From Bordetella hinzii LMG 13501 (GTDB taxonomy: Bacteria > Pseudomonadota > Gammaproteobacteria > Burkholderiales > Burkholderiaceae_B): a stretch of DNA of 33,421 bases. The first letter of the stretch is position 1. Every line of letters starts with the position of its first letter. Shown here piece after piece: positions 1 through 6,234 of this stretch. A program made the position numbers and the translations under genes. Below the pieces are notes generated by a model that was not told the origin of the DNA, did no database searches, and saw only the letters and a program-made list of their open reading frames with translations. The stretch spans positions 1-33,421 of the forward strand of contig NZ_LRUJ01000046.1 of NCBI RefSeq assembly GCF_001548475.1. Reading direction: 5' to 3'.

Positions 1-1032
1 TTCACCGCCATGATCTATACCGCGGCCACCGCCGTGCCGGAAAGCCTGCACAACGCGCCCATCGCCGTGGTCGACGAAGACGTCTCGCCGCTGTCGCAGC
101 GCATCGTCTCGGCCTTCTATCCGCCGCACTTCACGCCGCCGGCCAGCGTCACGCCAGCCCAGGCCGACGCCGGCATGGACCGCGGCCTCTATACCTTCTG
201 GATCAATATCCCGCCCAACTTCCAGCGCGACGTGCTGGCCGGCCGGCCCGCCGAGATCCAGCTCAACATCGACGCCACGCGCATGAGCCAGGCCTTCACG
301 GGCAGCGGCTACATCCAGCAGATGATCAGCGACGAGGTCAATGCCTTCGTCAAGCGCTACCGCAAGGTCGAGACACCGCCGGTGGACCTGGCCATACGCA
401 TGCGTTTCAACCCCAACCTGACACAATCGTGGTTTGGTGCGATGATGGAAATCATCAACAACGTCACCATGCTGTCCATCATCCTGACCGGGGCGGCCCT
501 GATCCGCGAGCGCGAGCACGGCACCATCGAACACCTGTTGGTGATGCCCGTCACGCCCACCGAGATCATGCTGGCCAAGGTCTGGTCCATGGGGCTGGTG
601 GTGCTGGTCGCGGCCGGCCTGTCGCTCACCTTCATTGTGCGCGGCGCGCTGCATATCCCCATCGAGGGCTCCATCGCCCTGTTCCTGACCGGGGCCGCGC
701 TGCACCTGTTCGCCACGACCTCCATGGGGATCTTCATGGCCACGCTGGCACGCAGCATGCCGCAGTTCGGCATGCTGCTGGTGCTGGTGCTGCTGCCCCT
801 GCAGATGCTCTCGGGCGGCAGCACGCCGCGCGAGAGCATGCCGGAGTTCGTGCAGGACCTCATGCTGGCCGCCCCCACCACGCACTTCGTGGAGCTGGGC
901 CAGGCCATCCTCTACCGCGGCGCCGGCCTGAACGTCGTGTGGGCGCCATTCCTGGCGCTATTGATCATAGGCAGCCTGCTGTTTGCCTTCTCGCTCGGGC
1001 GTTTTCGCAAGACCCTCAGTCAGCTGGCCTGA
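1..1032 (+). CDS. ABC-2 type transporter permease (YhhJ/YbhR-like), 5' partial
   Basis: Inner-membrane permease subunit of an ABC-2 exporter (drug/lipid efflux type). The frame is open to the left edge, so the N-terminus with the first membrane helix lies outside the window; the ATG at position 10 is probably internal. The visible start carries the usual periplasmic-domain opening IAVVDEDVSPLSQRI. The C-terminal half holds the conserved LIREREHGTIEHLLVMPV segment, about five hydrophobic helices, and the LSGGSTPRESMPEF loop typical of this family. The visible 343 residues fit a family length near 375. The ATPase and membrane-fusion partners would be expected upstream, outside the window. The substrate cannot be told from sequence. 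Confidence 0.88.
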   Translation, partial: FTAMIYTAATAVPESLHNAPIAVVDEDVSPLSQRIVSAFYPPHFTPPASVTPAQADAGMDRGLYTFWINIPPNFQRDVLAGRPAEIQLNIDATRMSQAFTGSGYIQQMISDEVNAFVKRYRKVETPPVDLAIRMRFNPNLTQSWFGAMMEIINNVTMLSIILTGAALIREREHGTIEHLLVMPVTPTEIMLAKVWSMGLVVLVAAGLSLTFIVRGALHIPIEGSIALFLTGAALHLFATTSMGIFMATLARSMPQFGMLLVLVLLPLQMLSGGSTPRESMPEFVQDLMLAAPTTHFVELGQAILYRGAGLNVVWAPFLALLIIGSLLFAFSLGRFRKTLSQLA

Positions 1033-1072
1033 AGAGGGCCCTCCTTTTCACCTCATCTTGCAAGGAAGGATC

Positions 1073-1543
1073 ATGAAGAAAGCCACCACCCCCCCAAGCA
1101 GCCCGCCGGCGGCCTCCCTGTTCGGGGCCAATCTCGCCTATTGCCAGCGGCTGGCCGCGCTGGCCCAGGAAAGCCAGGCCCGCTGGGCCGAACTGGGCCG
1201 CCAGGTCTGGGGCGAAAACGCCAGCCGCTACCAGGCCACCCTCGCCCCCCTGGCGCAGACGCGCCATTGGCAGGACCTCGCGCCCGCCCTGGGCGACCTC
1301 GCGCGCCAGCAGTGGCAGGAACGCCTGAACGCCGCCGAAGCGGTCGTGCACACCCTGCTCTCCGAGCAGGCCGCCCTGGCCGCCGGGCTGTCCGAAGCCG
1401 CCAACACCTGGCTGCAGGACGCCGCCTGCGCCTGCAACGGCCTGGCCGGCTCGCCGGCCGGCAAACTCTGGGCCGGCATGGCCGAACAGATGAGCGCCGC
1501 CACCCAGTCGCTGCAGGCCTCGGGGGACAAGCATGGACGCTGA
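1073..1543 (+). CDS. phasin-like granule-associated protein
   Basis: A 156-residue, almost entirely helical, Ala/Gln/Leu-rich protein with the phasin-like opening FGANLAYCQRLAALAQ at about residues 17-32. Phasins coat polyhydroxyalkanoate granules in the cytoplasm. The start at 1073 is set by a strong ribosome binding site (AAGGAAGGA, 1062-1070); in-frame codons upstream overlap the permease and lack such a site. The stop codon lies inside the start of phaB (11-nt overlap), so the two are translationally linked, and this context is the main support for the phasin call. Sequence identity to known phasins is not obvious by eye, so a generic coiled-coil protein remains possible. Confidence 0.62.
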   Translation: MKKATTPPSSPPAASLFGANLAYCQRLAALAQESQARWAELGRQVWGENASRYQATLAPLAQTRHWQDLAPALGDLARQQWQERLNAAEAVVHTLLSEQAALAAGLSEAANTWLQDAACACNGLAGSPAGKLWAGMAEQMSAATQSLQASGDKHGR

Positions 1544-2273
1544 ACGCACGGCGCTGGTGACCGGCGGCATGGGCGCATTGGGCCAGGCCGTGGCCCATGC
1601 CCTGCATGACGCCGGCCACAAGGTCATCATCACCTGCCACCAGCACGGCGCCGCCGTCGACGCCTGGCTGCAGGCGCAGCAGGCCGGCGGACGCGCGTTC
1701 CGCGCCTACGCCGTGGACGTGGCCGACTACGGCTCCTGCCGCCGGCTGGCCGAGACCCTGGCCGCCGACGGGCACGCGGTGGACATCCTGGTCAACAACG
1801 CCGGCGTCACGCGCGATGCCAGCCTGCGCAAGATGCGCCCCGAAGACTGGAGCGATGTCTTGCGCACCAACCTGGACTCCATGTTCAACATGACTCAGCC
1901 CTTCGTGGACGGCATGACCGCGCGCGGCTGGGGCCGCATCGTCAATATCTCGTCGGTCAATGGCTTCAAGGGCGCGTTCGGGCAGACCAACTACGCCGCG
2001 GCCAAGGCCGGCATCCATGGCTTTACCAAGTCGCTGGCGCTGGAGGTCGCGCGCAAGGGCGTCACCGTCAATACCGTGTCGCCGGGCTACCTGGACTCGC
2101 CCATGGTGGCGGCCGTGCCGCCCGATGTGCTGCGCGACAAGGTGCTGCCCCAGATCCCGGTGGGCCGGCTGGGCAGGCCCGAAGAGATCGCCGCCCTCAT
2201 CGCCTTCATATGCAGCGATCTGGCCGGTTTCATGACCGGCAGCAACGTCGCGATGAACGGCGGCCAGTACTGA
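1533..2273 (+). CDS. phaB: acetoacetyl-CoA reductase
   Basis: NADPH-dependent reduction of acetoacetyl-CoA to (R)-3-hydroxybutyryl-CoA, the second step of polyhydroxybutyrate synthesis. A 246-residue short-chain dehydrogenase with cofactor motif TGGMGALG (10-17), NNAG (88-91), catalytic Asn113, Ser141, Tyr154 and Lys158. The stretches RGWGRIVNISSVNG and FGQTNYAAAKAG, and VTVNTVSPGY, match the Ralstonia PhaB pattern closely, which favours PhaB over its paralogue FabG. It begins inside the phasin-like gene (ATG 1533, stop of the upstream gene at 1541-1543), indicating one transcript and coupled translation. phaA and phaC are not in the window. Confidence 0.85.
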   Translation: MDAERTALVTGGMGALGQAVAHALHDAGHKVIITCHQHGAAVDAWLQAQQAGGRAFRAYAVDVADYGSCRRLAETLAADGHAVDILVNNAGVTRDASLRKMRPEDWSDVLRTNLDSMFNMTQPFVDGMTARGWGRIVNISSVNGFKGAFGQTNYAAAKAGIHGFTKSLALEVARKGVTVNTVSPGYLDSPMVAAVPPDVLRDKVLPQIPVGRLGRPEEIAALIAFICSDLAGFMTGSNVAMNGGQY

Positions 2274-2310
2274 GGCACGGCGGGCCGGGCCGCCGCGGGC
2301 CTGTTCGCGG

Positions 2311-2344
2311 GGGATTTGCGCGCTGTCAAAGCCGCGCAAATCCC
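2311..2344. other. perfect 12-bp inverted repeat between phaB and usp
   Basis: GGGATTTGCGCG (2311-2322) and its exact reverse complement (2333-2344) are separated by 10 nt. There is no T-run on either side, so it is a weak candidate for an intrinsic terminator of phaB and may instead be an operator upstream of the stress-protein gene, whose start is 59 bases downstream. The function is not decidable from sequence. Confidence 0.5.
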
Positions 2345-2402
2345 GCTACCCTAAGATGGAATGAGCGGGTTCCATTCACATAACACTCACACAGAGGTTG
2401 CC

Positions 2403-2831
2403 ATGCTGAAGATTCTTGTCCCCATAGACGGTTCCGAATGCGCGCTGCGCGCGCTCAATGACGCCATCGGCCTGGCCAAGGAAAGCAGCGGCGGCGCGGA
2501 GATCCACCTGCTCAACGTGCAGGTGCCCATCGTCTCAGGCCACGCCAAGATGTTCCTGAGCAAGGAAACCATCGACGCCTACTACAAGGCCGAAAGCGAC
2601 GAGGCGCTGGCCGCGGCCGTGGCCGCCGCCCAGGCGTCGGGCATCGCCTTCCATGCCGGGATGCGCAATGGCCAGTTTGGCGAAACCATCGCCAACTACG
2701 CCAAGGAAAAGCAGTGCGACCGCATTGTCATGGGCACGCGCGGCCTGGGCGCCGTGGGCGGCCTGGTGCTGGGCTCGGTGGCCCAGAAGGTCATCCATCT
2801 CTCTCCGGTGCCCGTGACCCTGGTCAAATAA
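2403..2831 (+). CDS. universal stress protein (UspA family)
   Basis: Single-domain 142-residue Usp protein with the family opening MLKILVPIDGSECALRAL and the C-terminal nucleotide-binding signature GTRGLGAVGGLVLGSVAQKV (Gly-x2-Gly-x9-Gly-Ser), followed by the terminal strand PVPVTLVK. The complete signature suggests an ATP-binding member. The start at 2403 has a CAGAGG site just upstream; an in-frame ATG at 2361 would add 14 polar residues unlike the family and is not preferred. The gene stands alone, with phaB 129 bases upstream and a convergent glyoxalase-fold gene downstream. The specific stress role is unknown. Confidence 0.9.
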   Translation: MLKILVPIDGSECALRALNDAIGLAKESSGGAEIHLLNVQVPIVSGHAKMFLSKETIDAYYKAESDEALAAAVAAAQASGIAFHAGMRNGQFGETIANYAKEKQCDRIVMGTRGLGAVGGLVLGSVAQKVIHLSPVPVTLVK

Positions 2832-2851
2832 GGGCGCCCGCCGGCGGACCG

Positions 2852-2869
2852 GGCGGGCTTCGGCCCGCC
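2852..2869. terminator. GC-rich stem-loop with TTCG loop between convergent genes
   Basis: GGCGGGC, loop TTCG, GCCCGCC form a perfect 7-bp stem right after the usp stop and just before the stop of the convergent glyoxalase-fold gene. The T-tract is minimal (GGGCTTT a few bases on), so it may act as a bidirectional but weak or Rho-assisted terminator. Confidence 0.5.
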
Positions 2870-2877
2870 GCGGGCTT

Positions 2878-3243
2878 TCAGCCCGCCGGCGCGAACACCC
2901 GCAGGCGGTGGCCGTCGGGATCCAGGCCGACAAAGGTGCGTCCGAACTCCATCTGGCACGGCGCCTGCACGATGGGCACGCCGCGCTCGCGCCAGGCTTC
3001 AAAGCAACGGTCCACGTCCGCGGGCGCGCCCACGGCAATGCCCAGCTCCACGCCGCCGGCGCTGGCGCGCGGCAGCGGCTGCACCGTGGCGCGCGACCAC
3101 AGGCCCAGCTTCGCGCCGCCCTCCAGCGCGAAAAGCGCGAAGTCGTCGCTCAGCTCCACGGGCGCCAGCCCCAGGAGCTTTTCATAGAAGGCCGCGCTGG
3201 CGCGGGCCGCATCGACATAAAGCAAGGTATAGCTGGGCAGCAT
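2878..3243 (-). CDS. glyoxalase/bleomycin-resistance (VOC) fold protein
   Basis: A 121-residue vicinal-oxygen-chelate protein with two beta-alpha-beta-beta-beta halves. The first (LPSYTLLYVDAARASAAFYE) carries the classic AxxFYexLLG helix; the second ends with GRTFVGLDPDGHRLRVF, the usual DPDGh metal-site/terminal-strand motif. Such proteins are lyases, dioxygenases or drug-binding proteins, and the substrate cannot be assigned. The start at 3243 has AAGGA about 10 bases upstream; an earlier in-frame ATG at 3276 lacks a comparable site. It lies 85 bases downstream of a WYL regulator on the same strand, with a 19-bp palindrome between them, so it is the likely target of that regulator. Confidence 0.82.
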   Translation of the reverse strand: MLPSYTLLYVDAARASAAFYEKLLGLAPVELSDDFALFALEGGAKLGLWSRATVQPLPRASAGGVELGIAVGAPADVDRCFEAWRERGVPIVQAPCQMEFGRTFVGLDPDGHRLRVFAPAG

Positions 3244-3307
3244 GGCGCAGGTCCTTGTTGATGGCTGGCCGCCCACGGCGGCCCGGGCATTGATGCTAGG
3301 CGCCAGC

Positions 3308-3326
3308 GCTGACAGATTCTGTCAGC
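3308..3326. promoter_or_regulatory. 19-bp palindrome, candidate WYL-regulator operator
   Basis: GCTGACAGA-T-TCTGTCAGC is a perfect inverted repeat with 9-bp arms. It starts two bases after the regulator's stop codon and lies 65 bases upstream of the glyoxalase-fold start. Symmetry, length and position fit a dimeric regulator's operator in the promoter of the downstream gene. No T-run follows, so a terminator is unlikely. Binding by the neighbouring WYL regulator is inferred from context. Confidence 0.62.
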
Positions 3327-3328
3327 AG

Positions 3329-4021
3329 CTAAAAGGCCGGCGCCTCCACCCCCTCGCGCTCGCGCCATTCGCGCAATAGCGCATGGCGGCGGCGCGGGTA
3401 GGCCTCCTCGCCCACCTGGCAGTCTTCGATGCGGTCGATCCGGAAGCTGCGGTAGTCCGCGCGCAACTCGCACCAGGCCAGCAGCATGCGCACCTGCTCG
3501 AAATACCCCAGTGCGAACGGCCAGACCGCGCGCTGGCTCGAATGGCCTTTTTCATCGCGATACTGCAGCCGCACGCGGCGCTCGGCCCTGATGGCCCGCC
3601 GCAGGGCCTGCAACACCTCGTCGTTGCGGGCGTCCCGGGGCACGGCCACCAGCAGCGTCGAACTTTCCATTTCGCTGCGCCGCTCGGCCGGCAATACCGC
3701 GGCGATCTTGGCCATGGCCTGCGCCGCGGCCGCGCGCTGCGCCTCATCGCCCCGGCGGGCCACCCAGCGCGCGCCCAGCAACAGGGCTTCGGCCTCCTCG
3801 TCCGACAGCATGAGCGGCGGCAGCACAAAGCCGGGGCGCAGCAGGTAGCCCACCCCGGCCTCGCCTTCGATATCGGCGCCCTGCCCGCGCAGCGTGGCGA
3901 TGTCGCGGTACAGGGTGCGGGCGCTGATGCCCAGCGCGCCGGCCAGCCGCGTCCCCGTCACGGGGTAGCGGTGACGCCTGAGTTCCTGCATCAAGGCCAA
4001 TAATCGCTGTGCTCGCGCCAT
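3329..4021 (-). CDS. YafY-type HTH/WYL-domain transcriptional regulator
   Basis: A 230-residue DNA-binding regulator. Residues 1-55 form a winged helix-turn-helix (VTGTRLAGALGISARTLYRD, then the GQGADIEGEAGVGYLL wing). The C-terminal WYL-type ligand domain is recognised by the pattern WPFALGYFEQVRMLLAWCEL followed by YRSFRIDRIEDC, with the WYL tripeptide itself replaced by MLL. WYL domains sense small ligands or nucleic-acid intermediates. The ATG at 4021 begins MARAQRLLALMQELR, the normal family start. It is upstream of, and on the same strand as, the glyoxalase-fold gene, with a palindrome between; local control of that gene is the likely role. Confidence 0.86.
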   Translation of the reverse strand: MARAQRLLALMQELRRHRYPVTGTRLAGALGISARTLYRDIATLRGQGADIEGEAGVGYLLRPGFVLPPLMLSDEEAEALLLGARWVARRGDEAQRAAAAQAMAKIAAVLPAERRSEMESSTLLVAVPRDARNDEVLQALRRAIRAERRVRLQYRDEKGHSSQRAVWPFALGYFEQVRMLLAWCELRADYRSFRIDRIEDCQVGEEAYPRRRHALLREWREREGVEAPAF

Positions 4022-4204
4022 GCGCCCTCCCCTGGGTCTGCCGCCGGGCGGCAGCAGCCACGATGATATGAAATATTTACGAGTAATTAACGACTTACCT
4101 CAGTACCCCTGTATCGTTTGCGCGGAATTTGCAATAATGACCGCGCCCGCCCCCCCGGGGCGTCCTGTCTCACAATCCTGCCTCATCCAACCGGCGAGAC
4201 CCAA
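4022..4204. promoter_or_regulatory. intergenic region between divergent WYL regulator and DoxX gene
   Basis: This 183-base divergent gap is AT-rich at 4066-4140 (GAAATATTTACGAGTAATTA and AATTTGCAATAATGACC), in sharp contrast to the flanking genes. It must hold promoters for both directions. AATAAT near 4132 is a plausible -10 for the rightward gene, but I see no convincing -35 at standard spacing. Confidence 0.4.
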
Positions 4205-4612
4205 ATGATCAAATCCGACGACACCGGCAAACTGATACTGCGCCTTGCGCTGGGCATCATGATCCTGCTGCACGGCCTGTCCAAGCTGAGTTCCGGCGTG
4301 GGCGGCATCGCCGGCATGCTGTCTTCGCACGGCCTGCCCGGCTTCATCGCCTACGGCGTTTATGTGGGCGAAATCCTCGGCCCGCTGCTGCTCATTCTCG
4401 GCATCTATTCGCGCCTGGGCGCGTTCTTCGTCTTCGCCAATATGGTGGTGGCGCTGCTGCTGGCGCACTCCAGCCAGTTCGGCAGCATCAACCCGCAGAC
4501 GGGCGGCTGGGCGCTGGAACTGCAAGGCATGTTCCTCTTCACCGCGCTGGCCCTGATGTTCACCGGCGCCGGGCGATTCAGTCTCGGAGGCTCGGGCGGC
4601 CGCTGGAACTGA
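4205..4612 (+). CDS. DoxX family membrane protein
   Basis: A 135-residue integral membrane protein with four predicted helices: LILRLALGIMILLHGLSKL, the GFIAYGVYVGEILGPLLLIL segment, FVFANMVVALLLA and MFLFTALALMFTG. The opening helix with its HG and the GE-LGP-L-L-G pattern in helix 2 are typical of DoxX/DoxD-like proteins. Some relatives act in thiosulfate oxidation or oxidant resistance; most have no known function. ATG 4205 (MIKSDDTGKL) is chosen because it begins just before helix 1; the longer frame from 4118 adds a Pro/Cys-rich segment. The ribosome binding site is weak. It appears monocistronic, followed by a strong terminator. Confidence 0.85.
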   Translation: MIKSDDTGKLILRLALGIMILLHGLSKLSSGVGGIAGMLSSHGLPGFIAYGVYVGEILGPLLLILGIYSRLGAFFVFANMVVALLLAHSSQFGSINPQTGGWALELQGMFLFTALALMFTGAGRFSLGGSGGRWN

Positions 4613-4631
4613 CCGCCACGCCGTCCTCGCG

Positions 4632-4664
4632 CAAGGGCCCCCTGACCGGGGCCCTTGTGTTTTT
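4632..4664 (+). terminator. Rho-independent terminator after the DoxX gene
   Basis: Perfect 10-bp stem (CAAGGGCCCC / GGGGCCCTTG) with a 6-nt loop, followed by TGTTTTT, 20 bases after the DoxX stop. The next gene is convergent. Confidence 0.9.
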
Positions 4665-4671
4665 GCGGGCC

Positions 4672-5103
4672 TTACCGGCGCATGCCGATGGCCAGGCGGT
4701 TCATGCCGCTCATCAGGGCAATGGCAAAGCTGAGGTCGGCGATTTCGGCATCGCTGAAATGCGCCTTGAGCGGCTCGAAATCGGCATCCGGGGCATGGGT
4801 GCGCGACACGTCGGCCAGGGATTCCGCCCAGGCCAGCGCCGCGCGCTCGCGCTCGTCGAAGTGCGAACTGACGTGCCAGCCGGCCAGGCTGTCGAGCTTG
4901 GCCTGCGGCACGCCGCCGGCGCGCAGCGCCGCCGCATGCATTTCCAGACAGAAGGCGCAGCCGTTGATCTGCGAGATGCGCAGGTAGATCAGCTCGATGA
5001 AGGCCTTGCCCAGGCTGCTTTTTTCCAGGGCTTTCTTGGTGGCGAGCAGGCCTTGGTAGGCCTCGGGGGACAGCGTGCCGTAGGGCAGGCGCAGCGGGGT
5101 CAT
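4672..5103 (-). CDS. AhpD-like carboxymuconolactone decarboxylase family protein
   Basis: A 143-residue all-helical alkylhydroperoxidase-like protein. The redox motif is intact: INGCAFCLEMH with Cys49, Cys52 and His56, so a peroxidase or disulfide-reductase activity like AhpD is plausible. Downstream segments (DERERAALAWAESLADV and FSDAEIADLSFAIALMSGMNRLA) match the small monofunctional CMD-domain subfamily. Its start overlaps the stop of the flavoprotein gene by four bases (ATGA at 5103-5100), so it is the last gene of a three-gene operon with a GNAT protein and an azoreductase-like enzyme. A role in handling oxidised or quinone-type compounds is suggested by that company. Confidence 0.87.
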   Translation of the reverse strand: MTPLRLPYGTLSPEAYQGLLATKKALEKSSLGKAFIELIYLRISQINGCAFCLEMHAAALRAGGVPQAKLDSLAGWHVSSHFDERERAALAWAESLADVSRTHAPDADFEPLKAHFSDAEIADLSFAIALMSGMNRLAIGMRR

Positions 5104-5702
5104 GACAGATCTCCAGTCAGGATGGCGGGATGAAGAAAGGCGGCCAGGGCCCGGCGCGCCAGCGCCAGGTCTTCGGCCTGGGGCGCGAGGCCCTGCAAAT
5201 ACACAAAGCGCACGTCATGCAAGCCCAGGATGGACAGGGCGTAGCGCAGATAGGCCGTCAGGAAATCGGGCTGCCGGGCCTCGCTGCCGAGGAAAGCCGC
5301 GCCCGAACGCACCAGCACCAGGGTCGGGCGATCCCGCAGCAGGCCCACCTTGCCATCGGGTGTGACGGTGAAACTGCGCCCCTTGCGCAAGACATAGTCC
5401 AGCCACAGCTTGAGCGCCGCCGGCACCGTGAAGTTGTGCATGGGCGTGCTGATCAGCAGCGCGTCGCTGTCCTCCAGCTCGCCGATCAATTGCTCGGACA
5501 AGGCAAAGGCCGGATCGTCATGCGCGGCGCCCGAGGTGATGCCCTCGGCGTACTGCGCGCTCAGCGGCGCCAGCGGCTGGCCCGCCAGGCTGCGGGCCCG
5601 CACGCGCGGCGCGTCCGGGCCGTCCAACATCTCGCGCACTTGGCGCACGCCCAGCGAACCCTCGCGGTGCGGGCTGCAATCCAGGAAATAAAGCTGCTTC
5701 AT
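5100..5702 (-). CDS. FMN-dependent NADH-azoreductase-like flavoprotein (AzoR family)
   Basis: A 200-residue flavodoxin-fold enzyme, the length of E. coli AzoR. It shows the FMN phosphate loop SPHREGSLGVRQ near the N-terminus and the isoalloxazine-binding segment STPMHNFTVPAALKLWLDYV near residue 85, both diagnostic of AzoR/quinone reductases. Such enzymes do two-electron reduction of quinones, azo compounds or nitroaromatics in the cytoplasm. It is the middle gene of an operon, 11 bases after the GNAT gene and overlapping the AhpD-like gene by 4 bases. The divergent MocR-family gene is the likely regulator. The substrate is not assignable. Confidence 0.87.
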   Translation of the reverse strand: MKQLYFLDCSPHREGSLGVRQVREMLDGPDAPRVRARSLAGQPLAPLSAQYAEGITSGAAHDDPAFALSEQLIGELEDSDALLISTPMHNFTVPAALKLWLDYVLRKGRSFTVTPDGKVGLLRDRPTLVLVRSGAAFLGSEARQPDFLTAYLRYALSILGLHDVRFVYLQGLAPQAEDLALARRALAAFLHPAILTGDLS

Positions 5703-5713
5703 ACCGATCTCGT

Positions 5714-6145
5714 CTACAGGGCCTGGCGGAAATGCAGGGCCGCCGACAACAGCCCCTGGCGGAAATAAAAGCGCTGCGCCAGCGCATTGCCCAGGCCCGT
5801 GTCCAGCACCAGCTGGGCGCAGTCCTCGCGGCGCGCCTGCTCGCGCACGGCGTCGATCAGCATGGCGCCCACCCCGTGGCGGCGGGCCTCGTCGGTGGTG
5901 ACCAGGTCGTCGATATAGATAAAACGACCGTAGATCAGGTTTTCCTGCAGGCGGTAGCCGGCCAGGCCCACGACCCTGTCGCCACCCCAGGCGGCCAGCA
6001 GGCGATAGCCCTGCCCAGCCTGGCGGCGCAATTGCCGGATGTAGGCCTGGACATCGCCCAGATGCGGCCGCAGTTCCCGCATGACGCCGAAACTGGCGAG
6101 GCAGTCCGCGTCGGTCTCGATATGGCTCAGTCGGAGGGGACTCAT
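5714..6145 (-). CDS. GNAT family N-acetyltransferase
   Basis: A 143-residue GNAT protein. Motif A, FIYIDDLVTTDEARRHGVGA, contains the acetyl-CoA pyrophosphate loop RRHGVGA; motif B follows with LVLDTGLGNALAQRFYFRQG, a common arrangement in small-molecule acetyltransferases. A strong AAGGAG site sits 5-10 bases before ATG 6145. It is the first gene of the operon with the azoreductase-like and AhpD-like genes and is divergent from the MocR-type regulator, 89 bases away. The acceptor substrate is unknown. Confidence 0.87.
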   Translation of the reverse strand: MSPLRLSHIETDADCLASFGVMRELRPHLGDVQAYIRQLRRQAGQGYRLLAAWGGDRVVGLAGYRLQENLIYGRFIYIDDLVTTDEARRHGVGAMLIDAVREQARREDCAQLVLDTGLGNALAQRFYFRQGLLSAALHFRQAL

Positions 6146-6234
6146 GATGCTCCTTGTGGTCGAGCCGTCACTTTAGGAAAATAATGACCTAGCCATAAGG
6201 TGCAAGAATTGATTATTTGACTAGGACATCGTCC
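6146..6234. promoter_or_regulatory. divergent promoter region of the MocR regulator and the GNAT operon
   Basis: This AT-rich 89-base gap lies between divergent starts. Leftward, TTGCAC with 16 bases to TATTTT is a plausible promoter for the operon. CCTAG at 6188-6192 and CTAGG at 6221-6225 form a spaced inverted pair flanking that promoter, a possible regulator site. MocR proteins commonly bind such divergent intergenic regions; the exact site is a guess. Confidence 0.45.

Noticed and set aside
1071-2339. 422-codon minus-strand frame opposite the phasin-like gene and phaB
   Set aside because: Mirror of high-GC third positions; low-complexity Gly/Ala/Arg translation and no family motif.
4020-4208. 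62-codon frame MRPPLGLPPGGSSHDD between the WYL and DoxX genes
   Set aside because: It spans the AT-rich promoter region, has no ribosome binding site and no recognisable features.
6218-6225. CTAG sites as insertion-sequence targets or scars
   Set aside because: CTAG occurs here without terminal repeats or transposase remnants; no evidence of an element.
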